From: Chitinophaga sp. XS-30 | GTDB taxonomy: Bacteria; Bacteroidota; Bacteroidia; Chitinophagales; Chitinophagaceae | Direction of reading: 5' to 3' | DNA: 64,000 bases | Assembly (NCBI RefSeq): GCF_008086345.1 | Contig: NZ_CP043006.1 | Span: 1,796,032-1,860,031, forward strand | Shown here: positions 24,486 through 33,742 of the stretch, in pieces | Layout: each line of letters begins with the position of its first letter | How positions within the stretch are numbered: the first letter of the stretch is position 1 | Notes under the pieces: generated by a model | What the model was told of the DNA's origin: nothing | Database searches by the model: none | Seen by the model: the letters and a program-made list of their open reading frames with translations, nothing else | Program-made: the position numbers and the translations under genes

Positions 24486-27048
24486 TATGCAGATCAGTCT
24501 GATAAAATATATACGCCTGTTGTGTACCGCTTTTTTCATTACCGTTTCCGTGGACGCGCGGGCGCAGGAAAGTTCCTGGTTTTCATGGCGGGATGCGGAA
24601 GAACTGCCGGTAAAGGACGGGTTGAGTCATGTTGTGGCGGGTATCAGCAACGGTGCATTGATCATTGCCGGTGGCAGCAATTTCACCGCTCCGCTGCAGC
24701 AGGGAGGTCTAAAGACGGTACACGACCGTATCTATGTAGCCACAGACCCGCAAACCATGCAATGGACCGAAGCAGGGAGGCTTCCATCGCCTTTGTCCAA
24801 TGCCGCGTATGTAAACTTTCGTGACGGCCTGCTCGTCATCGGCGGAACAGATGGTCAAACGGTTTCAGACAGGGTATTCCTGTTGCGATGGAACCCCGTT
24901 GCCGGCAGAACGGAGACAGATACCAGCTTTCCCCGGCTGCCGTTTCCGCTGGCCTCATTGTCCGCCGCAAGGATCGGGGACAACATTTACATTGCGGGAG
25001 GGCAGGATGCTTATGGCAGGCCGCGGCGGATTTTCCGGAAGCTGGCGCTGGAAGAAGGGAGCTCAGGGCAATGGGAACAGTTGTCCGCCTGGCCGGGCGC
25101 TGCGAGATTCGGTGCGGCATTGACCGCCCAGAGCAACGGTGAATACGAAGGGCTTTACCTGTTCGGCGGTAAAGGTCCGGATGGATACCTTAATGATGCC
25201 TTTGCCTACGATCTCCGCAGGAACAGCTGGAAGGCCATTGCGCCAGTTCCCCGGCCGGCATTGTTCAGTTCCGCGATCACATTGGGGCAGACGCACATCG
25301 TGCTGTTCAGCGGATCAGACGGGCACGATGCGGATAAAGCCATTGCACAGGCCGGGAATTGTCATATGGTAAAGGATGTTTTCGCCTATCATACCATCAC
25401 CGATACCTGGGTACCGCTGGAAGATGTTCCCACAGGCGTGGCGGGCGCAGCCGCAGTAAGGTGGCATGACCGGTTATTGCTTGCCGGAGGTGAGCTGCGG
25501 CCGGGTGTGCGCACCAGCAGCATACAGATCGCCACCCTGCAGACCGCCGGCCGCAAGAGCGAATTCGGCTGGATAGATTACAGCACGCTGGTGCTCTATC
25601 TCCTGGGGCTGGCGCTCATCAGTTATTATTTCTCCCGCAGGAAACAGGCTGCGGATGATTACCTGCTGGGCAGCAAGAACATGCCTTACTGGGCAGCGGG
25701 CATCAGCATCATGGCCACACAGGTCAGCGCCATCGGGTTCATGAGCATTCCGGCAAAAGCCTATGCGGTGAACTGGGCCTATTTCGCCGGCGTGTTCACC
25801 TGGTTCCTTGCCGTGCCGGTGGTCACCCGCGCATATATCCCGTTCATCAGAAAGCTCAACGTAGCCAGTGCCTATCATTATCTCGAAGAGCGCTTCAGCG
25901 CCGGTACAAGGCTCTTTGCCGCTTCGGTGTTCGTGCTGTTCCAGCTGGCCAGAATGGGATTGGTGCTTTATCTGCCGTCGCTTGCCCTCTCCGCCGTTAC
26001 GCCGCTGGATACCATCACCTGCATACTCGTTATGGGCATACTAAGCACGCTGTACACGGTAGTAGGCGGAATAGAGGCCGTGATATGGATAGAGGTTGCA
26101 CAGGCCATCCTCTTGTTCGGTGGTGCGCTGGTATGCCTCGTATTGGCGGTGGCTGGATTGAATGGCGGGGTGGCGGATTTTTTTCATACCGGCATGGCGG
26201 ACCAGAAGTTCAGTTTGGGGCAGGCGGACTGGGGATTTACTTCTTCAACATTGCTCGTGATCCTGATCGGCAACACATTCATCCGCCTGGGCAACCTCAC
26301 GGGAGACCAGGCCGTGGTACAGCGGTATATGACCACCAGCAGCCTGCGGCAGGCTCAGCGGAGCGTGTGGGCGGATGTAATGGTATCCATACCCTGGGCG
26401 CTGGTGATATTCGCTCTGGGCACCGCATTGTATGTTTTCTACAAGCAGCATCCGGAACAGCTGAGCCCGGCCATTGCTTCGGATGGCATTTTACCGATGT
26501 TCATTGCACAGCATGCACCGGTGGGATTGAGCGGGCTGATCATCGCTGCGATCTTCGCAGCTTCCATGTCCACCCTCGAAGGATCTATACACAGTGTAGC
26601 CACCATTTTTACCACAGATTTTTACGGGCGGTACAGGAAAAACATCACGCAGCGGCAGACAGCCAGAGTGGCCAGGATCGCCACGGTGATACTCGGGGGC
26701 TTTGCAACAGGGCTTTCGCTGATATTGGTGTATATGGACGTTAACTCCATCCTGGATGTTTTCCAGGAGATCACGGGCCTGTTCATCGGGGCATCCACCG
26801 CATTGTTCATGCTCGGCATTTTTACCCGCAGGGCCAATGCCACCGGTGCATTGACCGGCGCATTCGCCAGCGGACTGATCCTCTATACCGTCAAAACCTT
26901 TACTCCCCTGAGCTTCTGGTTATACAGCGCCATCGGCTTTCTGAGCTGCTGTATCATCGGTTATATCGCCAGCTGCCTGTTCGCCGGCAGAAAAGAGCTT
27001 CAGGGGCTGACCTGGTACACTATCAACGATCATTTGAAAGAAAAATAA
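24475..27048 (+). CDS. Kelch mutarotase fused to SSS sodium:solute symporter
   Basis: An 857-residue fusion, started at 24475 (MKNNMQIS…; Met24487 is the alternative). A signal segment is followed by a Kelch beta-propeller (about 30-360) of the cyclically permuted mutarotase (NanM/YjhT-like) type, with repeats such as DGLLVIGGTDG, DNIYIAGGQD and EGLYLFGGKGPDG. From about 365 come the ~13 helices of a sodium:solute symporter, with the family stretch LGNLTGDQAVVQRYMTT. The propeller would convert sugar anomers in the periplasm and the membrane part import them; sialic acid is the expected substrate. It overlaps the deleted sialidase gene by 11 bases. Confidence 0.88.
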   Translation: MKNNMQISLIKYIRLLCTAFFITVSVDARAQESSWFSWRDAEELPVKDGLSHVVAGISNGALIIAGGSNFTAPLQQGGLKTVHDRIYVATDPQTMQWTEAGRLPSPLSNAAYVNFRDGLLVIGGTDGQTVSDRVFLLRWNPVAGRTETDTSFPRLPFPLASLSAARIGDNIYIAGGQDAYGRPRRIFRKLALEEGSSGQWEQLSAWPGAARFGAALTAQSNGEYEGLYLFGGKGPDGYLNDAFAYDLRRNSWKAIAPVPRPALFSSAITLGQTHIVLFSGSDGHDADKAIAQAGNCHMVKDVFAYHTITDTWVPLEDVPTGVAGAAAVRWHDRLLLAGGELRPGVRTSSIQIATLQTAGRKSEFGWIDYSTLVLYLLGLALISYYFSRRKQAADDYLLGSKNMPYWAAGISIMATQVSAIGFMSIPAKAYAVNWAYFAGVFTWFLAVPVVTRAYIPFIRKLNVASAYHYLEERFSAGTRLFAASVFVLFQLARMGLVLYLPSLALSAVTPLDTITCILVMGILSTLYTVVGGIEAVIWIEVAQAILLFGGALVCLVLAVAGLNGGVADFFHTGMADQKFSLGQADWGFTSSTLLVILIGNTFIRLGNLTGDQAVVQRYMTTSSLRQAQRSVWADVMVSIPWALVIFALGTALYVFYKQHPEQLSPAIASDGILPMFIAQHAPVGLSGLIIAAIFAASMSTLEGSIHSVATIFTTDFYGRYRKNITQRQTARVARIATVILGGFATGLSLILVYMDVNSILDVFQEITGLFIGASTALFMLGIFTRRANATGALTGAFASGLILYTVKTFTPLSFWLYSAIGFLSCCIIGYIASCLFAGRKELQGLTWYTINDHLKEK

Positions 27049-27050
27049 TT

Positions 27051-27980
27051 ATGGAACACATCATTGCGCTGGATGCAGGACTGGGCAAATATCAGCCGTT
27101 AAAGAAGATCATATGTTATGATGATTTCGACAAAGGATTGAACGGATGGATGGACCTGCATCCGAATTATGTCGGCACAGATTTCAATACACTGAGATAC
27201 AGCCATGTTGACAAAACACAGTGGGGGCCGCTGATGCTGAGCAGTGCCAGCTTCCGGCTTGCGGGAACGCATGGCTCGATGGACGGTACCTATTCCCTGA
27301 AACTATCCACACGGCAGGCTGCCAATCCCTATACGGAAGCACCCGCGCCCGGCAGTCTTTCGCATGGCATCAAACGGCTCACCACCCATCTCCCCAAAGG
27401 GTTGCGGCAATACGAAATGTGGTATGCCTACACACCGGAGCAGGACCGGCAGGGATTGAGCGAACAGGCGATGCGGGCCTTCGGTATTTTTTTCGATATC
27501 CAGGACGATGAGCACCGCTATTTTATCGGCGCCCGGTATTTGAATGCCGTCGATGGCAAAATGGTCCGCCGCTGGCAGATATTCAGGGCCAGGGAAACCA
27601 GTGATGTGGAATGGGCATACGGGGTGGAGGACGACTGGTGCAAATGGGGCATCGATGCCATGTGGTACGGAAAACGTTATCCCGATGGCGCTACCGACGG
27701 GTTCGAATGGGTGCCGGACGGTTACCAGGACCTCTGCTATAATGAAAGCGATGACAAGATCAACTGGAGTTATCTGCGCCTGCTGATCGATACGGAGAAA
27801 CGGGAGTACGTGGAGTTGCAGTCCGGCAACAGGATTTTTGACCTGAGAGGCATGAAACCCTCTCTGACCGCCCCGTACGCACGGATCAAAGGATTGTTCA
27901 ACCCGAGCATGTGGGTGGAGAATGATACGGACAGGCGGGTTTTTTTTTATGCGGATTCGGTAGTTATTTCAGCAGAATAG
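27051..27980 (+). CDS. conserved hypothetical protein, possibly DUF6772-type
   Basis: A 309-residue protein without a signal peptide or membrane segment. It is rich in Trp, Tyr and Asp, with blocks such as YDDFDKGLNGWMDLHPNY, MLSSASFRLAGTHGSMDGTY and DKINWSYLRLLIDTEKREYVEL, and ends RVFFYADSVVIS. This suggests an all-beta, concanavalin- or lectin-like sandwich. It may belong to the uncharacterised DUF6772 family, but I hold that with low confidence. It starts two bases after the symporter gene. The context suggests a role in handling the imported sugar, yet no catalytic motif can be pointed out. Confidence 0.7.
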   Translation: MEHIIALDAGLGKYQPLKKIICYDDFDKGLNGWMDLHPNYVGTDFNTLRYSHVDKTQWGPLMLSSASFRLAGTHGSMDGTYSLKLSTRQAANPYTEAPAPGSLSHGIKRLTTHLPKGLRQYEMWYAYTPEQDRQGLSEQAMRAFGIFFDIQDDEHRYFIGARYLNAVDGKMVRRWQIFRARETSDVEWAYGVEDDWCKWGIDAMWYGKRYPDGATDGFEWVPDGYQDLCYNESDDKINWSYLRLLIDTEKREYVELQSGNRIFDLRGMKPSLTAPYARIKGLFNPSMWVENDTDRRVFFYADSVVISAE

Positions 27981-27995
27981 TTATTTACTGGAAAG

Positions 27996-28334
27996 ATGAA
28001 TATGAGACATTTTCACGCTGCTGCGGTAGAACGCAGGAAATATTTCAAAGGAACGGTCACCTCTCATCCCATGGAAGCAGGGTGGGCCGGCGAAGCCATT
28101 TTCTTTTTGATCGTTGAAGCGCTCAATGAGGGTGCGCAGTTGAAAGCCTGGGCAGAGATATCAGCGGATGGCATCAACTGGATACCCGAAGGATCGGTTT
28201 TTCCACTGATAGACCAACCCGGTCATTACTGCTGCAAGGTCGCGCATTTTGGCAACTGGTTAAGGGTGCATGGTGAAATAACCGGCGGGGATGCGGAAAT
28301 GAAGCTATCCATACAGCTCCACCTTAAATCATAA
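27996..28334 (+). CDS. small hypothetical beta-rich protein (112 aa)
   Basis: A 112-residue soluble protein with no signal peptide. The alternating pattern (FKGTVTSHPMEAGWAGEAIFFLIVEA, AWAEISADGINWIPEGSVFPL, FGNWLRVHGEITGG) suggests a small beta-sandwich; the SADGINW stretch is reminiscent of domains that bind or decorate sugar-active proteins. It sits 15 bases after the 309-residue unknown and 3 bases before the DUF1080 gene, so the two unknown genes probably act together. I do not recognise a family. Confidence 0.65.
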   Translation: MNMRHFHAAAVERRKYFKGTVTSHPMEAGWAGEAIFFLIVEALNEGAQLKAWAEISADGINWIPEGSVFPLIDQPGHYCCKVAHFGNWLRVHGEITGGDAEMKLSIQLHLKS

Positions 28335-28337
28335 GTT

Positions 28338-29012
28338 ATGTACAAAAGCAGAAAGCTGCTGATGTTGTTGCTGCTCGCATTGCCGCTGGGCAGCTTTTCA
28401 GCCGGAGGCTGGATACCCTTGTTTGACGGCAGCTCTACCGCGCATTGGCGAGGATATCAGAAAGATCATCTTCCGGCGCAATGGACGATCGAAGACGGAG
28501 CGCTTGCGTTGACGCAAAAGGGCGGGGGATATATCGTTACCCGCGAACAATTCTCCAACTTTGAGCTGCGGCTGGATTGGAAAATATCCGAAGGTGGTAA
28601 CAGCGGCCTGTTGTTCCATGTGTCGGAAGATTTCCGTTATGTGTATGAGACCGGTCCCGAAGTACAGATACTGGATGATGAGCGGCATCCGGATGCCGCA
28701 AAAGGCGCGGAAGGGACGCATAAAGCCGGGGCTAACTATGATCTGATGGCGCCATTGGCAAATGCCGTGAAACCTGCGGGAGCATGGAATCGTGTGCGGT
28801 TAAAGGTGCGGAACGGGCATGTGCAGTGCTGGCTCAATGGGAGGAAGGTGCAGGATTACCGCCTGGGCAGCACGCAATGGCAAAACCTGGTGGATAAGAG
28901 CAAATTTGCCGCGATGCCGCAATACGGGAAGACCGGGTATGGTCATATTGCATTGCAGGACCATGGCGATAAAGTATGGTTCCGGGATATCCGGGTGCGC
29001 CGTTTACCATAG
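28338..29012 (+). CDS. DUF1080 (3-keto-disaccharide hydrolase-type) protein
   Basis: A 224-residue secreted protein. A signal peptide (…LLLALPLGSFSAGG) is followed by the DUF1080 fold: WIPLFDGSS…HWRGY, WTIEDGALALT, GGYIVTREQFSNFELRLDWKIS, GNSGLLFHV and the closing YGHIALQDHGDKVWFRDIRVRRL. The family has a concanavalin-like fold, and some members cleave 3-keto-glycosides. Here it would act in the periplasm or at the surface on the glycan of the sialidase locus. The specific substrate is unknown. Confidence 0.88.
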   Translation: MYKSRKLLMLLLLALPLGSFSAGGWIPLFDGSSTAHWRGYQKDHLPAQWTIEDGALALTQKGGGYIVTREQFSNFELRLDWKISEGGNSGLLFHVSEDFRYVYETGPEVQILDDERHPDAAKGAEGTHKAGANYDLMAPLANAVKPAGAWNRVRLKVRNGHVQCWLNGRKVQDYRLGSTQWQNLVDKSKFAAMPQYGKTGYGHIALQDHGDKVWFRDIRVRRLP

Positions 29013-29068
29013 CACCATCAAAAAAGCTAATTTGCATGGAGGAAAGGAAACCTGAAAAAAAGTGACCC

Positions 29069-29911
29069 ATGCATACAGCATTCGACGAACAACAACATGC
29101 CAAAGCCATTGTATTTAAGGCCCTGCACGAACGGGCGGGGATATTTGCAGCGCCTAACCCCTGGGATGCCGGTTCTGCCAGGATGCTTGCGGGCCTTGGG
29201 TTTGAGGCGCTGGCTACAACCAGTGCCGGGCTGGCCTTTTCTCTCGGGAAACCGGACGGCGAAGGCGCCGTGAGCAGGGATGAAACGCTAAGGAATATCC
29301 GGGAGATCGTTACCGCTACACACCTGCCGGTGTCCGCCGATCTGGAGAATGGTTACGGCGATGCGCCGGAAGCCTGCGCTGCTGTCATTTTGCAGGCAGC
29401 CGGGGCAGGCCTGGCAGGAGGTTCTATTGAAGATGCCACCGGGCGTCCCGATGATCCCGTCTATCCTTTCGAACTGTCTGTTGACCGGATAAAAGCCGCA
29501 GCAGAAGCGGTGCGTAGCCTGCCATTTCCTTTCATGCTGACAGCAAGGGCGGAGAACCTTATTTATGGCCGGCCGGACATGCCGGACACCATCCGGCGCC
29601 TGGTGGCCTATGCAGAAGCCGGGGCCGATGTGCTTTTTGCGCCGGGACTGAAGACCCGGGAAGAGATCGAAACCGTTGTCAAAGCCGTGGCGCCGAAACC
29701 GTTGAATGTAGTGATGGGCCTTGGTAACGTCAGTTTTTCACTGCAAGAGCTGGCAGATATGGGCGTAAAAAGAGTGAGCCTGGGATCATCCCTTGTCCGT
29801 GCAGCTTACGGTGCGTTCTACAAGGCAGCGCAGGAAATACAGGAGAAGGGCACTTTCACTTATGCCGCAGGTGCAATTGCTTATGGTGAGATCAATGGGT
29901 TGTTGCGGTAG
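29069..29911 (+). CDS. isocitrate lyase/PEP mutase-family protein
   Basis: A 280-residue cytoplasmic TIM-barrel enzyme. Typical family blocks are GIFAAPNPWDAGSARMLAGLGFEALATTSAG, LPVSADLENGYGD, GGSIEDATGR, LTARAENLIYG and VKRVSLGSS. The KKCGH-type catalytic cysteine motif of isocitrate lyase is not visible, nor is the EDK…NS pattern of PEP mutase. It is therefore in the general family, where members cleave or rearrange C-C bonds next to a carboxylate. It lies 56 bases after the DUF1080 gene, perhaps as the last gene of the operon; breakdown of a keto-acid is a guess. Confidence 0.85.
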   Translation: MHTAFDEQQHAKAIVFKALHERAGIFAAPNPWDAGSARMLAGLGFEALATTSAGLAFSLGKPDGEGAVSRDETLRNIREIVTATHLPVSADLENGYGDAPEACAAVILQAAGAGLAGGSIEDATGRPDDPVYPFELSVDRIKAAAEAVRSLPFPFMLTARAENLIYGRPDMPDTIRRLVAYAEAGADVLFAPGLKTREEIETVVKAVAPKPLNVVMGLGNVSFSLQELADMGVKRVSLGSSLVRAAYGAFYKAAQEIQEKGTFTYAAGAIAYGEINGLLR

Positions 29912-29943
29912 AGGCCCGGGTGCCGGTATTTTTTTAAGCGCGG

Positions 29944-29970
29944 CATATGATACAAACGTTGTATAATATG
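29944..29970. promoter_or_regulatory. long palindrome at the end of the sialidase locus
   Basis: Two 12-base arms (29944-29955 and 29959-29970) are inverted copies with one mismatch around ACG; the core is ATACAA-ACG-TTGTAT. It lies 33 bases after the PEP-mutase-like gene and about 600 bases before the next SusC. It is AT-rich and has no T-run, so an operator is likelier than a terminator. Confidence 0.45.
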
Positions 29971-30576
29971 ATATTTCCGCTCATTTACCCCAAATTTTTT
30001 TTGTAGAATTAATTTAAAGGACGAATTTCGAGCTAACTTAGGAACAGTGACCTGGCACCGGAGTGGTGCAATAAGAATTGTAAGATTGACCTAGTAGTAT
30101 TACCAGAATCGAGATCGAAAATTATGCTTAACAATGTTGATAGACCCATAACGCCTAAATGGTTCAAATCTCCGCCAAATCTGTAAATGTATTGAACGTA
30201 ACACCCTTTAATCGATTACCTGATCCAGGTTATTAGACATGTGGTACGACCATATTAAAGGACAACAAACGAAAAACATAATATCTAAATCGAGGACAAT
30301 AGAATCAGAGTTTCAGCCTGAGTGCAGACTTATGCCATTAAAGCAGATCTAAATCGAAGGACAAGTACCAATTTCTAAATCGTAGTCATCAGCACAAAGC
30401 GCTAAACCTTGCACAGAACAAATAGCTGATTGCCGCTGTCAGAGAGGTGATCATTCTGTATTGAACATGACTCTGTTCAATGCGGACAGGCTGTTTATTG
30501 CCTTGCAATGTACCTGCTCTTCCTTGCATGAGATATTTTTTCTGATACCAATTTTCTAAATCTAAACAACTCGCAC
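29971..30576 (+). other. long AT-rich leader of the next SusC gene
   Basis: No gene is visible. A small hairpin (GCACC 30055-30059 with GGTGC 30065-30069) and four copies of a TCTAAATC motif (30284, 30348, 30374 and 30555) occur. The first two copies continue as CGAGGACA and CGAAGGACA, and the last lies 22 bases before the start codon. The same TTTCTAAATC precedes the SusC start at 39141. Confidence 0.5.
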
Positions 30577-33500
30577 ATGAGGAAATTTCTATTCTCTGTA
30601 GTTACGCTCTTACTAATTACAGGAACGTTATTGGCCCAGAGAACCATTACGGGCAGGATAACAGATGACACAGGTGAGACGGTTCCCGGAGCTACCGTCC
30701 AGATCAAAGGCACGACTACCGGTACGGTAGCCAACCTAGAGGGATTCTATTCCCTGAATGTGCCTTCATCAGCCAAAGTACTGGTGTTCTCCTCTATTGG
30801 TATGGAAACACTTGAGATCCCCATCGGCACAGGAGACGTGATCAATGCGACATTGAAAGTGAGTGATAAAAGCCTTACGGAAGTGGTGATCACGGGGTAT
30901 TCCAGGATCAAGAAATCACAATACGCCGGCGCCGTAACAACGCTTGATTCCAAGGTCGTGGAGACCGTTCCTGTTGGTGCTTTTGATCAGGCCCTTCAGG
31001 GGAGGGCGCCTGGTTTGCAGGTAAGTTCCGGTAACGGACAGCCCGGAGCCAGTGCTAACCTGACCATCCGGGGTATTCAGTCTATCACCGGCGCTTTTGT
31101 GCAGCCGCTGTTTATCGTGGATGGGGTTCCCCTGCCGGCAGCTGATATGCAAACGATCAACCCCAATGACTTTGAATCCATTACGGTGTTGAAGGATGCT
31201 GCTGCCGCTGCATTGTACGGCGCCCGTGGCGGTTTGGGCGTGATCGTCATCACCACCAAAAGAGGCAAAGCCGGAGTTGGCACCTTTACTTTCCGTTCAC
31301 AGGTAGGTATTACAGAAAAGCTTGGGGCAACCAATTTTGATATGATGAACACTGCTGAGGCGCTGGCATATGAGGAGAGACTGGGATTGATGGGCCTGAA
31401 TATGGGTACCACCCCCGGATGGGCCTATTCACCACAGAATCCTACCTATGCTGGAGCACCCGATGCTGAAAAATCCCGGCGCGACCGTTTACTGGACAGC
31501 GTAAGGGCTATCAATACAAATTTTGTTGACCTGCTGTTCAGAACAGGATTTTCCCAAACGCATGAGATCAATTTCAGCGGGGGTAATGAAAAAACGAAAT
31601 TCTATCTTTCCGCAGGTTATTTCGATCAGGAAGGTACTGACCTTACTTCAAACCTGAAACGTTATACGACCCGTTTCAACCTGGACCATACCTATAATAA
31701 ACTTACCGTTCAGTTTAACCTGGGTGCCGGTTACTCCATCACGAATCTCTCGGAAGGTGTATGGCTGGGAAATAGTGCAAGGAATGCTTTCCAGATGAGC
31801 TGGAGGGCAAAGCCATATGAAAATCCGTACAAAGCGGATGGTACACTCAATTACGGGTCAAGCTCCGGTCTTTCCCTCAAAGCGATAGCGAACGTTATCG
31901 AGGGTAATCAGAACTCCATCCTCCGGCAAAACCAGATCAAGGCCAATACAGGCTTATATCTTGCGTATCAGCTGCTGCCCAATGTCATCGTGGCCAATCG
32001 CTTCGGTATTGACGTAACGGATGATCGCATGCTGCGTAATATCAATCCTAATTCCTATGTGGGCAGTATACAAACCAACCAGTCGGGGTACAATGCAGAA
32101 GCCTACAAGATCAGATCGCAGATGGTCAATACTTCCAGCGTTGTGTTTGCCAAAAATTTCAACAGCATCCATGATGTGGAGGTAGGAGCGTACTACGAGG
32201 CCGTAAGGGAATACCAAAAAGGCTTCGGTTTCTTCCAGTATAACCTGGACCCCCGCCTGCAGGAAACCGGCCAGGGTGCCGGTGCGTTACCGGTAGGCAC
32301 CGGGCAGACCACCTATCCGCAGAACAGTTCCAGTGCGAAATCAGGTTTCGGGATTCAATCCTACTTTGCAACAGGGCGTTACACCTACATGGATAAATAC
32401 ACCATTACCGGTAATGTGCGCCGTGATGGTACCTCCAGGATCATCAATAAAGATAACAGGAGCATTACCACCTGGTCCGTCGGGGGAACATGGAACGCCA
32501 TCAAGGAAGATTTTATGAAGTCCCAGAATGTGCTGACGAATTTGAATGTTCGCGGTTCATACGGCATCATACCGAATATCGGGAGTATCGCTACCACTAC
32601 TTACAGTATAAGCGGTTCACTGGTTTCAGTAACCAATTATCTTGGTAATCAGCTGGCAGGTTACGGCACCACCACCGCTTTTGCCGGTTCTCCGATTACC
32701 GGGATCGTACCGGAAACACCGGGTTACGACGGGTTGAAATTGGAAAGGATCCAGAAGTTGAACTTCGGTGTAGACCTGGCAGGCTGGCAGAACAGGGCGA
32801 GGTTGTCAGTTGACTACTACCATAATAAAACAAAAGACCTTTTTGTAAGAAACCCGCTGTCTTTCCTGACCGGTTTTGAAAGTCTGGATATAAACGCAGG
32901 TATCATGACCAATAAAGGTATTGAATTCCTGCTGGGAGTAGATGTTTTGCAAACACAAGACCTGACTGTTACGCTGGGAATGAACCATGCGATCAACAAG
33001 AACATAATGGTGGATCTCGGCACAGTGGACGAATATGTTCTTGGAACTTACCTGATCAAAAAAGGTCTTCCTTATGGCAGTCATTATAACTACAATTATC
33101 TCGGAGCAGATCCGCAAACCGGGCGGCCGATGTATGAAGCAGAGGATGGAAAGACCGTATATGATATCGGAAGCGCCGGGCAGTTTGCCAAATTCGGAAC
33201 CTTTATTCCCAAACATGTAGGTGGTTTTAACCTGGATGTGCGTTACAAGAGATTTACGCTTAGCGGATTGTTTTCCTATCAGTTCGATGTGGTAAGAAGC
33301 AATAACATCGAGAACTGGATAACCAGAGGCATATCAGGATATCAGGCGACAGTGAATGGCTCCCGCCGTTTGCTGACAGACCAATGGCAGCAGCCTGGTG
33401 ATATCAAGAAATATCAGTCACCGCTGTATGACAGAGGATTTACCTCTTCCGATCTTCAGGATGCCAAGTTCCTGCGTTTCAGAAATCTGAACTTCAGCTA

Positions 33501-33687
33501 TATGATCCCGGAAATAGGAATTAAAGGCACCCGTTTGGTCAAGTCTGCAAAAGTTTATCTGCAGGCGCAGAACCTGGCAATATGGAGCCCCTGGCGTGGC
33601 CCTGATCCGGAAGACAATAACAATATCAGCCTGAACGAGTTCCCGAACCCGAGGATGCTGGTGGCCGGTATTGATATTAATTTCTAA
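30577..33687 (+). CDS. SusC/RagA-type TonB-dependent transporter
   Basis: A 1036-residue outer-membrane transporter. The signal peptide (…LLLITGTLLAQ) is followed by a regulatory-like domain (ITGRITDDTGETVPGATVQIKG…), the plug with VVITGYSRIKKSQYAGAVTTL, the variant SusC signature LKDAAAAALYGARGGLGVIVITTKRG, and a barrel ending VAGIDINF. There is no STN domain. The gene has an unusually long untranslated leader of about 600 bases. It is paired with the SusD 55 bases downstream. The substrate is unknown. Confidence 0.93.
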   Translation: MRKFLFSVVTLLLITGTLLAQRTITGRITDDTGETVPGATVQIKGTTTGTVANLEGFYSLNVPSSAKVLVFSSIGMETLEIPIGTGDVINATLKVSDKSLTEVVITGYSRIKKSQYAGAVTTLDSKVVETVPVGAFDQALQGRAPGLQVSSGNGQPGASANLTIRGIQSITGAFVQPLFIVDGVPLPAADMQTINPNDFESITVLKDAAAAALYGARGGLGVIVITTKRGKAGVGTFTFRSQVGITEKLGATNFDMMNTAEALAYEERLGLMGLNMGTTPGWAYSPQNPTYAGAPDAEKSRRDRLLDSVRAINTNFVDLLFRTGFSQTHEINFSGGNEKTKFYLSAGYFDQEGTDLTSNLKRYTTRFNLDHTYNKLTVQFNLGAGYSITNLSEGVWLGNSARNAFQMSWRAKPYENPYKADGTLNYGSSSGLSLKAIANVIEGNQNSILRQNQIKANTGLYLAYQLLPNVIVANRFGIDVTDDRMLRNINPNSYVGSIQTNQSGYNAEAYKIRSQMVNTSSVVFAKNFNSIHDVEVGAYYEAVREYQKGFGFFQYNLDPRLQETGQGAGALPVGTGQTTYPQNSSSAKSGFGIQSYFATGRYTYMDKYTITGNVRRDGTSRIINKDNRSITTWSVGGTWNAIKEDFMKSQNVLTNLNVRGSYGIIPNIGSIATTTYSISGSLVSVTNYLGNQLAGYGTTTAFAGSPITGIVPETPGYDGLKLERIQKLNFGVDLAGWQNRARLSVDYYHNKTKDLFVRNPLSFLTGFESLDINAGIMTNKGIEFLLGVDVLQTQDLTVTLGMNHAINKNIMVDLGTVDEYVLGTYLIKKGLPYGSHYNYNYLGADPQTGRPMYEAEDGKTVYDIGSAGQFAKFGTFIPKHVGGFNLDVRYKRFTLSGLFSYQFDVVRSNNIENWITRGISGYQATVNGSRRLLTDQWQQPGDIKKYQSPLYDRGFTSSDLQDAKFLRFRNLNFSYMIPEIGIKGTRLVKSAKVYLQAQNLAIWSPWRGPDPEDNNNISLNEFPNPRMLVAGIDINF

Positions 33688-33742
33688 TCCCTGGTCGCGA
33701 TGAGGTCAAGACTGATTTTATTAATTAAAAATGAATTCTCTG

